Positions 8,193 through 17,483 of a stretch of DNA of 64,000 nucleotides are shown piece by piece. Origin of the DNA: Heliobacterium mobile (GTDB taxonomy: Bacteria > Bacillota > Desulfitobacteriia > Heliobacteriales > Heliobacteriaceae); assembly GCF_009720735.1 (NCBI RefSeq), contig NZ_WNKU01000007.1, positions 1-64,000 on the forward strand, given 5' to 3'. The notes under the pieces are model-generated. The model was not told the DNA's origin. It searched no databases and saw only the letters and a program-made list of their open reading frames with translations. Every line of letters begins with the position of its first letter. The first letter of the stretch is position 1. The translations under genes and the position numbers were made by a program.

Positions 8193-9596
8193 ATGGAAAA
8201 ATCTCAAGCTATACAAGACTTGGAGCGGTTGGAAAAATCCCTGCCGGTCATCATGGATATTGCTAAGGGGTTTGGGTTGGATTTCTATGACATGCGCTTC
8301 GAAGTTGTCCCGGCAGACGTATTGTATACCTTCGGTGCTTACGGGATGCCGACGCGGTTTAGCCACTGGTCTTTTGGCAAGAGCTTTCATCGTTTAAAGA
8401 TGTCCTACGACTACAATCTGTCCCGAATCTATGAACTCGTGATCAACTCATCTCCTTGCTACGCCTTTTTATTGGAGGGGAATAGTCCCATTCAAAACGA
8501 GTTGGTGGCGGCGCATGTGCTGGCCCATTGTGATTTCTTTAAAAACAATGCTGCCTTTGCCGGGACGTCAAGGTTTATGGTCGAATCGATGGCCTCTTCT
8601 GCAGACCGTATTCGAGAATACGAGATTCGCCACGGTCTCGATAAAGTGGAAAGCTTCCTCGATGCGGTGATGGCCATTCAAGAACACATCGATCCTCATC
8701 ACGGGACCGTGAAAGACGCTCTTCCGCCAAAGCCGAAAGTTCAGCCTGACAGCGCCTATGAGGATTTGTTTTCTCTCGAAAGGGATCATCATTCGGGACA
8801 AGAGGCACCGTCAAAGGCGTCTAAAACAGGTACGAATGATGAAAAGGCAAAGGAGCCGAATCGGAGATTACCGGAACGGCCGCAGAAGGATATCATGCTC
8901 TTTTTGATGAACCATAGTCCCTTTTTGGAAGATTGGCAACGCGATATCCTATCGATCATGCGCGATGAGATGCTCTATTTCTGGCCTCAAATGCGTACAA
9001 AAATCATGAACGAAGGCTGGGCAAGTTTTTGGCATGTGCGTATCTTACGAGAGATGGATATGAATGAGGAAGATGCCTGGGAATTCGCCAAGATGCATGC
9101 CCAGGTGGTGCAGCCGTCTAAGACGTCGCTCAACCCCTATTACTTGGGACTGAAGATTTTTGAGGATATCGATAAGCGCTGGAACCGCGAAAAAATCTTC
9201 GAAGTCCGGGAGATTGAAACAGATCAATCCTTCCTCCGCAACTACCTGACCAAAGAACTGGTCGATGAGATGGATTTATACGTCTATAAGAAGATAGGCA
9301 ACCAATGGCAGATCGTCGAGAAGGACTGGGAAAAGGTGCGCGATGAGATGGTCAACCGGATGACCAACGGAGGAATACCGGTTTTATATGTAGATGATGG
9401 TGATTACAACCGGAGTGGGGAACTGTTGATCCGCCATGCCTTTGAGAGTGCAGAACTGGATATTCCTTATTTGGAAAGGACGCTGCCTCACTTTTATACC
9501 CTCTGGGGCAAGACGGTAAACCTGGAGACGATCATAGACGGAAAGAAGATTCTCTTTAGTTTTAACGGGGAAAAGGTGCAGCGCAAATATCTTTGA
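8193..9596 (+). CDS. spoVR: SpoVR family protein (spore cortex-associated)
   Basis: This 467-residue protein of normal family length has the characteristic N-terminal patterns [34 protein letters not shown] and [15 protein letters not shown], and the central [16 protein letters not shown] segment with conserved histidines. SpoVR is needed for normal spore cortex formation in Bacillus, and homologues occur in non-sporulating bacteria, so the role is inferred. The ATG follows AAGGAGGCCTCAAA. A linker at about residues 185-232 is poorly conserved and charged. Confidence 0.93.
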   Translation: MEKSQAIQDLERLEKSLPVIMDIAKGFGLDFYDMRFEVVPADVLYTFGAYGMPTRFSHWSFGKSFHRLKMSYDYNLSRIYELVINSSPCYAFLLEGNSPIQNELVAAHVLAHCDFFKNNAAFAGTSRFMVESMASSADRIREYEIRHGLDKVESFLDAVMAIQEHIDPHHGTVKDALPPKPKVQPDSAYEDLFSLERDHHSGQEAPSKASKTGTNDEKAKEPNRRLPERPQKDIMLFLMNHSPFLEDWQRDILSIMRDEMLYFWPQMRTKIMNEGWASFWHVRILREMDMNEEDAWEFAKMHAQVVQPSKTSLNPYYLGLKIFEDIDKRWNREKIFEVREIETDQSFLRNYLTKELVDEMDLYVYKKIGNQWQIVEKDWEKVRDEMVNRMTNGGIPVLYVDDGDYNRSGELLIRHAFESAELDIPYLERTLPHFYTLWGKTVNLETIIDGKKILFSFNGEKVQRKYL

Positions 9597-9608
9597 GCAT
9601 AGCGAAAA

Positions 9609-9634
9609 AAGCCGGGGATTATCTTCCCCGGCTT
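9609..9634 (-). terminator. Terminator of the H-NOX gene
   Basis: AAGCCGGGGA pairs with TCCCCGGCTT; on the minus strand it is followed by TTTTTT. It separates the convergent spoVR and H-NOX genes and may serve both. Confidence 0.8.
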
Positions 9635-9655
9635 AACTTATGTATGTTCTAGCAA

Positions 9656-10174
9656 TTATGGAAAAACAATCTTGATTTTATCGCTGCCCATTTTGGTAAC
9701 TTGAAGTTTTTCCTTGTAATATTCGCCGACTCCATGAATACAAGCGATGGCAATATCGATAAGTCCCCGCTGTGAGGAGTATGTCATTATAACGGTTTTG
9801 TCATTTTGCCATTCGTACTTAAAGCGCGGTGGTTTCGCACCATTCATACGCTGGGTCATAGTTACATGGACGGAGTCCATTTTTGACAAGAATTCTTTTG
9901 AACTTTTCGCACCCGTAAAATAAAGGCGGTACATCTTTGGGGCAAATAGGGTCGACCAATGATGACCAAAGGCGTCGATTACTTGTTGGAGAGATAGGTG
10001 CAAAACGGTGCAAGCCGTCGTGATTACCTTCATGGTGTCCTCATCTGTAATATCTCCCATGGGGACGAAAATTTGTCGAGGAACTCCCGATTGGTGAAGA
10101 ATTTCCTCCCATTTATTGTCTCCGAAGTTTTTTTGAACCAATTCTTTTACGCACATTAGTATGACACCCTTCAA
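9656..10174 (-). CDS. Stand-alone H-NOX (HNOB) haem gas-sensor protein
   Basis: This is a 172-residue single-domain protein. The N terminus (MKGVILMCVKELV) matches the H-NOX family start and supports the TTG at 10174, preceded by AAAGGAGG. His103 in DSVHVTM sits where the proximal haem ligand does, and Y132-S134-R136 in YSSQR forms the YxSxR haem-propionate motif. The distal-pocket tyrosine that stabilises O2 in the thermophile homologue is not evident (residues 140-141 are Asp-Ile), so NO (or CO) rather than O2 sensing is inferred. No kinase or cyclase partner is fused. It is divergent from the oxidoreductase-cooS-cooF cluster across an AT-rich 200-bp gap. Confidence 0.85.
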   Translation of the reverse strand: MKGVILMCVKELVQKNFGDNKWEEILHQSGVPRQIFVPMGDITDEDTMKVITTACTVLHLSLQQVIDAFGHHWSTLFAPKMYRLYFTGAKSSKEFLSKMDSVHVTMTQRMNGAKPPRFKYEWQNDKTVIMTYSSQRGLIDIAIACIHGVGEYYKEKLQVTKMGSDKIKIVFP

Positions 10175-10373
10175 GAAAAAGCGCCTCCTTTTATTACCTT
10201 ATATATATAATAATATACACTAATAGGTTAAAGATGGGGCAACAAATTAAGGAAAATAAAGATTTTTTTGCCTCTTTTAATTGAAGGTAAAAGCAACCTT
10301 AGTGTAGAAAGAGGAAATAGGTGTATTCAAATTTTTGGTTACGACTTTTTGCACGAAAGGGTGGTTGAATCCA

Positions 10374-11641
10374 GTGAGCATTCTTATTATCGGTAACAGT
10401 GCCGCAGGAGTTGCGGCTGCAGAAACTGTTCGCCAAATGGATCCCTCCGTTAACGTGACTATGGTATCTGCTGAACCGTACGCTTCCTATTCCCGATGTG
10501 TAATCCGGGAGGTAATATCGGGTAAAAAAAAGACTTAACCGGATTGCAAATCCGGAAGTCTGATCACTTTCAAAGACTAAATATAAAAGAACTTCTAGGA
10601 ATACGAGTTGAAAAAATATGCTCTGAACAGGGGAAAGTCCTTTTATCAAATGGAACTTCCTTGAATTACGACGGCTTGGTTTTGGCCACAGGTGCTCGGC
10701 CATCCAGTTTGAATATTCCCGGCGATGATCTACCCGGCGTCTTTACACTACGAACCTATGATGATGCGAAAGCCATTGTACGTCGATGTGATCAAGTATC
10801 TTCCGCAGTAACCGTTGGAGGCGGTCTTATCGCGTTGAAGACTGCTGCGGCACTAAAAGAACGGGGCGTTCAAAAAGTGACCGTGGTGATCAAATCGCGG
10901 CAAATCCTCAGCCGTCAACTGGATCCCCTATCTGCGGAAATTGTCAAAAGAGCACTAGAAAAGCTGGAACTCCAGTTTGTTTTTGGCGTCAATCCTATTG
11001 CCTTTGAGGGAGACAGGCGAAGGGGACTGTCAGAAATCATTTTGGAAGACGGCAGCCGGTTATCCGCTCAATTAGCGGTCGTGGGAAAAGGTGTGACTCC
11101 GAATCAAGAGTTGGCTTTAGCGGTTGGAGGGAAACAAAATCGGGGCCTTCTAGTCGAGCCTTTTCTGTCGATAGGCAGAGAGAACATATTTGCCGCTGGC
11201 GACGTGATCGAAGTAGAAGATCCGATAACGGGCGAATTTACGACTTCTGCCTTGTGGTCATTAGCATCGGTGCAGGGACGTGTAGCAGGCTATAATGCAC
11301 TCGCGGCTATGCGGGGGAAACCGCTACAACGGTATATTCCGAGACTGACCCGGATGAATGCCACAGAATTTAACAGGATACCTGTGGTATCGGTGGGACA
11401 TATAGACGCGCAGGGTGAGGACGTGGAGATTTTTAAAGGAGGACCGAGTCTGAAATCTCCCTGTGCTCACCGCTACTTGGTTTTTAAAGGGCCTCGATTA
11501 GTTGGGGCAGCACTAGTAGGGGATGTAGACCAAGCGGGTCCTTATGCCAATTTGATCATTCGAGGGTTGCCTGTTCGTCACTACGCCAAGGATTTGCTGC
11601 GAGGAAATGTGTTGAAAACCATTTTGACTCGTTTAACGTAA
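10374..11641 (+). CDS. FAD/NAD(P) oxidoreductase of the CooS cluster, frame interrupted at 10526-10538
   Basis: The frame starting at GTG 10374 (AAAGGGTGG 9 bases upstream) encodes the FAD-binding Rossmann start SILIIGNSAAGVAAAE and stops at TAA 10536-10538. The rest of the protein continues in the -1 frame to 11641, with ATGARPSS, an NAD-binding VGGGLIALKTAAAL and the FAD motif NIFAAGDV. Joining the frames gives a normal-length enzyme of about 420 residues. Oxidoreductases of this type beside CooS and CooF are thought to pass CO-derived electrons from the ferredoxin-like CooF to NAD(P)+. The break lies at an A8 run with frameshift signals (separate entry); a true indel or sequencing error is the alternative. 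Confidence 0.8.
10507..10560 (+). other. Candidate programmed -1 ribosomal frameshift site
   Basis: The zero-frame reads through slippery heptamer A AAA AAG (10526-10532) two codons before a TAA. A -1 slip there restores exactly the downstream oxidoreductase frame. A GGGAGG Shine-Dalgarno-like stimulator lies at 10507-10512. A hairpin pairs CCGGATT (10539-10545) with AATCCGG (10549-10555) after a 6-nt spacer, extendable by GACTT/AAGTC. This is the same architecture as the E. coli dnaX site. Confidence 0.55.
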
Positions 11642-11658
11642 AAGGTGGGAGTGTTGGT

Positions 11659-13569
11659 ATGGATACAAGATCCGTTGATTTAGCTGTACAAGAGATGCTA
11701 GAAGTGGCTTTGCAAAATAAAATTGAAACTGCTTGGGACCGCTTAAATTTCCAACAGCCCCAATGTGGTTTTGGAGAGTTAGGTCTATGCTGTCGGAATT
11801 GTACTCAGGGCCCCTGTCGAATCGATCCTTTTGGAGATGGACCTCGCAAAGGTGTTTGTGGCGCTGATGCAGATACGTTAGTTGCTCGCAACTTGGCCCG
11901 GTCTATTGTCGCTGGAACTGCCTCACATTCAGGGCACTCCAAACACTTGGCTCATGTGCTAAAAAAATGGGCCGATGGGAAAGCGCCTGATTATCCGGTA
12001 AAAGATGAGAGAAAGCTTTTGGCCGTCGCCCAGCGTCATGGGATTGAGGTAGAAGGAAAAGAAATTAAGGAGATCGCCCGCTCGGTGGCGGAAGTGGCAC
12101 TGGAGGATTTTTCCGAACGAAATACTCCGATCGGTTTTGCAAATCGGACGGTCACGAAAAATCGAGCGGAACTGTGGAATAAATTTGGTGTCAACCCTGT
12201 AGGCATCGATTCCATCATCGCGGAAATGATGCACCGTACGACTCTTGGTGTAGATGCTGATGCAAACAACCTATTGTTAGGAAGTATAGCTGCAGGAATT
12301 GCCGATTATGCTGGGTGCCGCATGGGAACCGATCTATCTGATATTCTTTTCGGAACCCCTGCTCCCGTAATTTCCGAAATGAATATGGCTGTGTTGGATC
12401 CGAAACAGGTGAATGTGGCACTTCATGGTCACAATCCGGTCCTTTCGGATTTGTTAGTTCAAGTATCGCGAGAGATGAGAGAAGAGGCAAAAATGGCCGG
12501 TGCGACAGGTATAAATCTCGTCGGCATCTGTTGTACCGGCAGTGAAGTGCTCATGCGACATGGGGTGCCATCCTGTACTCACTCCGTGTCTCAAGAGCTA
12601 CCTATCCTCACTGGTGTCCTCGACGCGATGGTGGTGGACTATCAATGCGTATATCCATCCATCGCGACCTTAGCCGGTTGTTATTCGACGAAAGTGATTA
12701 CGACCATGTCCATGGCCAAAATTCCAGGAGCGATACATATTGAAATTCACGAGGAAGGTGCATGGGCAAAGGGGAAAGAGATTCTCCGGCTCGCGATAGA
12801 AGCGTTTAAAGAACGAGCTGGGAGGTTGTACCAGATACCCCGGTATAAAGAAAAGGTGGTTGCCGGTTTTTCCAAAGAAGCGATCGTCGCTGCTCTTGCC
12901 AAGTTGAACCAAGAAGAACCATTACAGCCTTTGATTGATAATATCGTAAATGGAAACATACAGGGGATATGTTTGTTTGCTGGATGCAATAACGTGAAGG
13001 TTCGTCAAGATGAAAACTATATCATTATGGCGAAGGAACTGGCAAAGCGAAATGTGCTTCTGTTAGCTACAGGATGTGGCGCCGGGTCACTCGGTCGCCT
13101 CGGTTTTATGAATGGAGAGGCGACAAAGGCCTACGCCGGGGATGGGATGAAGGATGTCTTGTCAGCAATCGGAGAGGCCAATGGGTTAGAGGGGCCTCTT
13201 CCACCTGTTTTGCATCTGGGATCATGTGTAGATAATTCTCGGGCTGTTGATATTGCAGTTGCCATCGCGGAAAAATTGGGTGTAGATACGGATATGCTGC
13301 CTGTTGTTGCTTCAGCGCCCGAGTACAAGACGGAAAAAGCTTTTTCTATCGGGACTTACGCCGTCGCGCTCGGTCTCCCCACGCACCTTGGAATGGTTCC
13401 GCCTGTTGCGGGTTCTAAACAAGTGGTTAAAACCTTGACCAAAGATATTAGGGAAATTACAGGCGGGTATTTTATCGTGGAGACAAATCCGTCGGAAGCT
13501 GCGAAAAAACTGTTTCTGGCTATTCAAGAGCGCCGAGCAGGTCTTGGGCTTTTGACCCGTCTTTGGTAG
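11659..13569 (+). CDS. cooS: Anaerobic Ni-Fe carbon monoxide dehydrogenase catalytic subunit
   Basis: This is a 636-residue CooS. The N terminus has the cysteine-rich segment (CCRNCTQGPCR and a following VCGAD) that binds the B and D clusters. C-cluster ligands are visible in order: His in VALHGHNP, then Cys in GICCTGS, DYQCVYP, LFAGCNN, LATGCGAG and LGSCVDNS. The enzyme oxidises CO to CO2, passing electrons to CooF. It starts at ATG 11659 after AGGTGGGAG, 17 bp behind the oxidoreductase, and is followed after 6 bp by cooF. No cooC, hydrogenase or acetyl-CoA synthase gene is adjacent, so the cluster belongs to the CODH-CooF-oxidoreductase type used for redox supply or CO detoxification. Confidence 0.96.
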   Translation: MDTRSVDLAVQEMLEVALQNKIETAWDRLNFQQPQCGFGELGLCCRNCTQGPCRIDPFGDGPRKGVCGADADTLVARNLARSIVAGTASHSGHSKHLAHVLKKWADGKAPDYPVKDERKLLAVAQRHGIEVEGKEIKEIARSVAEVALEDFSERNTPIGFANRTVTKNRAELWNKFGVNPVGIDSIIAEMMHRTTLGVDADANNLLLGSIAAGIADYAGCRMGTDLSDILFGTPAPVISEMNMAVLDPKQVNVALHGHNPVLSDLLVQVSREMREEAKMAGATGINLVGICCTGSEVLMRHGVPSCTHSVSQELPILTGVLDAMVVDYQCVYPSIATLAGCYSTKVITTMSMAKIPGAIHIEIHEEGAWAKGKEILRLAIEAFKERAGRLYQIPRYKEKVVAGFSKEAIVAALAKLNQEEPLQPLIDNIVNGNIQGICLFAGCNNVKVRQDENYIIMAKELAKRNVLLLATGCGAGSLGRLGFMNGEATKAYAGDGMKDVLSAIGEANGLEGPLPPVLHLGSCVDNSRAVDIAVAIAEKLGVDTDMLPVVASAPEYKTEKAFSIGTYAVALGLPTHLGMVPPVAGSKQVVKTLTKDIREITGGYFIVETNPSEAAKKLFLAIQERRAGLGLLTRLW

Positions 13570-13575
13570 GGGGGG

Positions 13576-14097
13576 ATGACGATGGCAGGAAAGATAGTTG
13601 CCAAGGTAGAACGGTGTATCGGATGTAAAGCTTGCGAACTTGCCTGTGCTGTGGCTCACAGTACAAAGAGATCGGTTGTCGAAGCGGTTTTGGCCGGAGA
13701 ACTTCCCAAAAAACGAATACAAGTCCATCAGGTGCCAGGAAAAAAGGTCCCCTTGAACTGTAACCATTGTACCAACGCGACTTGCATTGACTACTGCATA
13801 ACCGGTGCCATGCATCGCCGTAATGACGGCATTGTGACGAATGAAGATGGGCCATCTGAATGTAATGGATGTTGGATGTGTATAATGAGTTGTCCCTTTG
13901 GTGCTATCATTCAAGACGAGGAAACTCATAAACCGATTAAGTGTGATCAAGACTGTCTGCGTGAGCATAAAATCCCCCGATGTGTTCAAGCGTGCCCGAC
14001 TAAAGCGTTGCTCTACTGGCAAGTGGATGATTTGAAGGCAGAAGCCATCAGGAATGCAAAAAACAAAATAGATCAGTTGTATAATCATAACTCTTAA
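13576..14097 (+). CDS. cooF: CooF-type 4Fe-4S electron transfer protein
   Basis: This 173-residue protein has four cysteine groups: CIGCKACELAC, CNHCTNATCIDYC, CNGCWMCIMSC and a final CDQDC...CVQAC, enough for four [4Fe-4S] clusters. It is of the family that connects CooS to its acceptor, here probably the upstream flavin oxidoreductase. It follows cooS by 6 bp. Start ATG 13576 abuts a run of seven G; ATG 13582 gives better ribosome-site spacing and may be the real start. A terminator follows at 14138-14180. Confidence 0.93.
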   Translation: MTMAGKIVAKVERCIGCKACELACAVAHSTKRSVVEAVLAGELPKKRIQVHQVPGKKVPLNCNHCTNATCIDYCITGAMHRRNDGIVTNEDGPSECNGCWMCIMSCPFGAIIQDEETHKPIKCDQDCLREHKIPRCVQACPTKALLYWQVDDLKAEAIRNAKNKIDQLYNHNS

Positions 14098-14137
14098 AGT
14101 ATCAGAGTTGCTTAGGTAATAAAAATTGAACAATAGG

Positions 14138-14180
14138 GCGTTTAAGAATTTTAATCCATTAGGTTCTTAAGCGCTTTTTT
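14138..14180 (+). terminator. Terminator of the coo cluster
   Basis: GCGTTTAAGAA pairs with TTCTTAAGCGC (one wobble) and is followed by TTTTTTC. Confidence 0.85.
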
Positions 14181-14353
14181 CTTGATTTAACGGTGGTGCG
14201 TTATACATTTTTGTTGTCGCTAGACGGATTGAATATGTGGCAAAACCTTTTGTTGATGAAATAAAGGGATTTGAATAAAAAGGCAGAATATTGCGAATAG
14301 ATGCATTCTGGGCAAACTAAGCACTAAGAATAAGGGAGATAAGGGGTGTTTTT

Positions 14354-14968
14354 ATGGCAGTGGTAGAACGTCGATATTCGGCTTGTCCTACGATCTTACC
14401 GCATCAGTTATGGCTCGGACGTTCGCCGCTAGACCCTGCCAAAATCAATCCCGTCACCAATACGCCTCAAAACAAACCTTTCGGCGGTTTTTGGACTTCA
14501 ACCTATCATGAGACCCTCATGTCTGATTGGGTTCTTTTTTCTTATACGAATGAGACCTATTGGAAGGGAACGGCTTTAGAGGCTTGGATCGTTACAGCCA
14601 ACCCCGATGCACGGATATACAGAATCGATGGCTATTATGACTTTGAAGAACTGCTCTGTAGGTATCATGTCAATCCCGCCTGGAACGGTCCATTTATCCC
14701 TGCTAAAAGATTTAGTGAAATCTATTCGTTGTTCTGTGGTGAATTGCCGATGGGGAAGGCGAAGTTGGATTTTGAAGCGATCAGCCGAGATTATGATGCC
14801 GTCCATCTGACCGAACGAGGGTTGTCAGAGACGAAGTATGGATATCCCTATAACCTCATAGGGTGGGATGTAGAGAGCACGATCTGGTTTCGTTGGTCTT
14901 TCTCGCGAGCCGAATACCTAGGGAATCTCTGTACAAATCCATTGAGAATCGTTGCTCCTGGCAGCTGA
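14354..14968 (+). CDS. Uncharacterised protein, 204 aa, possible ADP-ribosyltransferase-like fold
   Basis: I do not recognise a named family. The order of conserved-looking blocks is LWLGRSPLDP near residue 22, FGGFWTSTYHE near 44, ARIYRIDGYYDFEEL, DYDAVHLTERG and GWDVESTIWFRW near 178. An early Arg, a central Ser-Thr strand and a late Glu in this order recall the R-S-E layout of ADP-ribosyltransferases, but no catalytic role is shown. It is Trp- and Tyr-rich with no signal peptide. The ATG follows GGGAGATAAGGGG. It stands alone between the coo cluster and a small gene; an unrelated fold is equally possible. Confidence 0.55.
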   Translation: MAVVERRYSACPTILPHQLWLGRSPLDPAKINPVTNTPQNKPFGGFWTSTYHETLMSDWVLFSYTNETYWKGTALEAWIVTANPDARIYRIDGYYDFEELLCRYHVNPAWNGPFIPAKRFSEIYSLFCGELPMGKAKLDFEAISRDYDAVHLTERGLSETKYGYPYNLIGWDVESTIWFRWSFSRAEYLGNLCTNPLRIVAPGS

Positions 14969-15116
14969 CTTTTTAAAGTTAACAATGATTCATGAAAATA
15001 GCTTATTTCAGATGGGTTAGCGAGGAGGATTTTCTACTTCTTTGCGGAAAAGATAATGTGAAAGAAATATTTAGAACTGAACGGCAAGCGAAAAGAGCGA
15101 AAATGGAGGGGGCACA

Positions 15117-15365
15117 ATGTTAGGTCAAATGGACTTGCTAGAAGAAGTGAGACATCAACGAATCGAGGATATTTTGGCCGCATCCCCAGTGTTTCTTTGC
15201 CGGTTTCTTGGTTTATCGGACCATCCCTTGGCGCCGATGCTTTTAACGGGGATGGATCTGGAAGCGATGATTGAAGACGCTTTGGAACAGATGCCAGAAG
15301 AAAAGATCGTTTTTTTCTTATCGGAACTGAAAGAAAAGAAACCTTCCTCATTCATCTATTTATAG
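15117..15365 (+). CDS. Small hypothetical protein, 82 aa
   Basis: This small protein is acidic and largely helical (LEEVRHQRIEDILA, LEAMIEDALEQMPEEKIVFF) with no recognisable motif. The ATG follows TGGAGGGGGCACA, a strong ribosome site, and a good terminator lies 25 bp after the stop, so it is likely to be a real gene. Function unknown. Confidence 0.6.
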   Translation: MLGQMDLLEEVRHQRIEDILAASPVFLCRFLGLSDHPLAPMLLTGMDLEAMIEDALEQMPEEKIVFFLSELKEKKPSSFIYL

Positions 15366-15389
15366 ACAAGACTCCAAAATAGTAAAGTA

Positions 15390-15430
15390 AAACGCTCCCG
15401 GCGATCTTGTTCTCCGAGAGCGTTTTTTTT
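15390..15430. terminator. Bidirectional terminator between convergent genes
   Basis: AAACGCTC and GAGCGTTT form the outer stem with inner CGG/CCG. Eight T follow on the plus strand and a T-rich stretch on the minus strand. Confidence 0.85.
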
Positions 15431-15439
15431 GCGTAAAAG

Positions 15440-16120
15440 TTATTCAGCTGTTTCTTCCCCGATGCCCATTTCTTCTGTTTCCGCCGTTTCCGGAATTACT
15501 TCTGGTTCGACCTCAGGAAAAGCCGGTTCAGTTTCCTTGATCTCTTCCGGAACTGCGTTGCCGCCTTTTTTAATTTGTTCGTATTCTTCGATGAGTGCAT
15601 TGATTCCTTGGAACAGGGCATCTTTTCCATAAAGAAAACGCATCATACTGGGGACATCTTCTTTTATGTTCGTCACGGTGATTTCCTTACCATGTTCCTC
15701 TAAAAGACGCAGTTGTTCGAAAATGGTGTTTTTAATCTCTTCTTCGGTGCTTCCCCAACGAATCCGGTTGGGTTTGACTTTAATCGGTTCAACTACTTTT
15801 TTGCGACGTCCACGACGAGGTGCTTCCATAGTCTCGGTAGCTTCGGAATCAGTTTCTTCAGCGGTTAAAGAGGTAGCAGCCTCTCCGAGCGTCTCAGCCA
15901 AATTGCTTTGTTCTTGCTTTTCCACTTGGATCGTCGTCTGGAGATCTTGTAAAACATTACGTACGGAAGCTAATTCACTGACCACAGGGTCAAGAGCACG
16001 ATTTACTAGTTCTTGAGCCATTTTAAATGCAAATTCTACAGACTGGCGATAGCGTTGATAATCTGCATCTAGTTGCTGTAAAGCCTTATCTTGAGGGGAC
16101 ATCTCTTCCGATTGACGCAT
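15440..16120 (-). CDS. Hypothetical coiled-coil protein with basic patch and acidic tail
   Basis: This is a 226-residue protein of unknown family. Residues 1-80 are helical with heptad character; residues 100-108 form a strongly basic patch (PRRGRRKK). Residues 115-185 look like a compact helical domain containing RIRWGSTEEEIKNTIFEQL, and the last 40 residues are Glu/Pro-rich. The plan resembles small nucleoid- or granule-associated proteins such as phasin-like helical proteins, but no assignment is made. The gene has its own AT-rich promoter region and a shared terminator. Confidence 0.6.
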   Translation of the reverse strand: MRQSEEMSPQDKALQQLDADYQRYRQSVEFAFKMAQELVNRALDPVVSELASVRNVLQDLQTTIQVEKQEQSNLAETLGEAATSLTAEETDSEATETMEAPRRGRRKKVVEPIKVKPNRIRWGSTEEEIKNTIFEQLRLLEEHGKEITVTNIKEDVPSMMRFLYGKDALFQGINALIEEYEQIKKGGNAVPEEIKETEPAFPEVEPEVIPETAETEEMGIGEETAE

Positions 16121-16446
16121 GTGGAATACCGTCCTTTACCTAGTTTTTTAAGTATATTATATATCAAAAGCAGCCTATTCAAAACATTATTTTTATAAAT
16201 TTATAGAAAGTTTTGATGCATCGCCTATCTTATATTTGCCTTGTTTGTTAGGTATGCAGGGAAACATATAAGTGATACGGGTATTTCGACTTTGATAGTG
16301 AAATTTCGAGATAATAAGACACAAAGTGTTTTGCAAAATGATAATAGTACCGTCAGTATAGTTCGGTGTAGTGGGAAATAATGATGATGCAATTTCCGTT
16401 TATTTCAAAAAATGGTTGATTACAACATTGGCGACTTGTTATCTTA
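16121..16446. other. Intergenic AT-rich region, no gene seen
   Basis: No frame with a plausible start is present. Near 16150-16168, read on the minus strand, ATATAATATAC provides a likely -10 region for the coiled-coil gene. I see no repeat, RNA structure or mobile-element end in the rest. Confidence 0.5.
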
Positions 16447-16481
16447 AACAAAAGGTGCGTCAGTTGAACTACTGACGCACT
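16447..16481 (-). terminator. Terminator of the lone binding-protein gene
   Basis: GTGCGTCAGT pairs perfectly with ACTGACGCAC around a 6-nt loop; on the minus strand CTTTTGTTT follows. Confidence 0.85.
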
Positions 16482-16500
16482 CAAGATTTTTCGAATTAAT

Positions 16501-17277
16501 TTATTTCTCTCCCAAATATTTTGTAGCTAACTCTTTAATCTTGCCGTTTTTTTCCAACTTATCAAGCGCTTCGTTCACTTGTGTCTGGAGTTCTGTATCA
16601 CCTTTACGGAAGGCGAAGCCGTATTCTTCTTTGACAAAACTAGTATCGTCCAGAAGAACCAATTGAGATTCAGGGTTGCTCAATAGATAGTTTTGAACGA
16701 CTGGTTTATCGGCGACCACAGCGTCCAGTCCGTCGATCCGTAATGTATTCAGGGCGTCGAGAACACTTTCAAAGCGTTTAATATGGGGATCCCGGTTGCC
16801 CATCAATGTTTCGACGACATCTTGTCCGGTCGTACCGTTTTGGATGCCCACATTTTTACCTTTTAAGTCAGAAAGGCTTTTGAAAGAAGAACCTTTTTTG
16901 AGGACAATAGCCTGTGTGGCTTCAAAATAAGGTTTGGAAAAGTCTACACTTTCTTTTCGTTTTTCCGTAATCGTCATGGCTGAGGAAACCATATCGATGT
17001 TTTTGTTATTCAGGGCGGCGATAAGTCCATCGAAGGGGATATTTTGAATCTCAACGTCTGCACCGATTTGCGCACCGATCTCCTTAGCGAGTTCAATATC
17101 GAATCCGATAATGTCACCTTGCTCATTTCGCCACTCAAAAGGTCGGAAAGATGCTTCCGTTCCAACGACGATTTTCTTCGATGTCGTGATCGGGGTTGTG
17201 CTTTTTCCGCAACCGGTCAAGCTGAATAGTCCGAACGTCACCAAAGCCACACATGCAAGGAGCTTCCACTTTTTCAT
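16501..17277 (-). CDS. Orphan amino-acid ABC transporter substrate-binding lipoprotein
   Basis: This is a 258-residue family 3 solute-binding protein. The start at 17277 (MKKWKLLAC) follows GGAGGAAGAATTG; a longer upstream frame lacks a ribosome site. The lipobox is SLTGC at about residues 19-23. Mature-protein family patterns include GDIIGFDIELAKEIG, SAMTITEKRKESVDFS and KNVGIQNGTTGQDVV. No permease or ATPase gene adjoins it, so it must share a membrane complex encoded elsewhere, possibly that at 2241-5286, or act in signalling. Confidence 0.9.
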   Translation of the reverse strand: MKKWKLLACVALVTFGLFSLTGCGKSTTPITTSKKIVVGTEASFRPFEWRNEQGDIIGFDIELAKEIGAQIGADVEIQNIPFDGLIAALNNKNIDMVSSAMTITEKRKESVDFSKPYFEATQAIVLKKGSSFKSLSDLKGKNVGIQNGTTGQDVVETLMGNRDPHIKRFESVLDALNTLRIDGLDAVVADKPVVQNYLLSNPESQLVLLDDTSFVKEEYGFAFRKGDTELQTQVNEALDKLEKNGKIKELATKYLGEK

Positions 17278-17483
17278 CAATTCTTCCTCCGTCTTAAGGT
17301 TTGTATATTCGTAAAGATACAGGCGCAATTATACAAGTTGGTGCATAAAATCACAATAACAATTTTCAAATTGTGAAAAACAAGAATATTTCACCAAAAG
17401 CTATTAAGGGTTTGTGTTATCGTTCACGATAAAATTAGTAAGGGATACAACGAAGGCAAGGTAACCCAAAGGAGATGAATGCC

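Noticed and set aside
13312-14133. 273-codon minus-strand frame opposite the end of cooS and cooF
   Set aside because: It lies antisense to well-supported iron-sulfur genes, has no ribosome site, and its product has no coherent motif; it is a shadow of codon usage.
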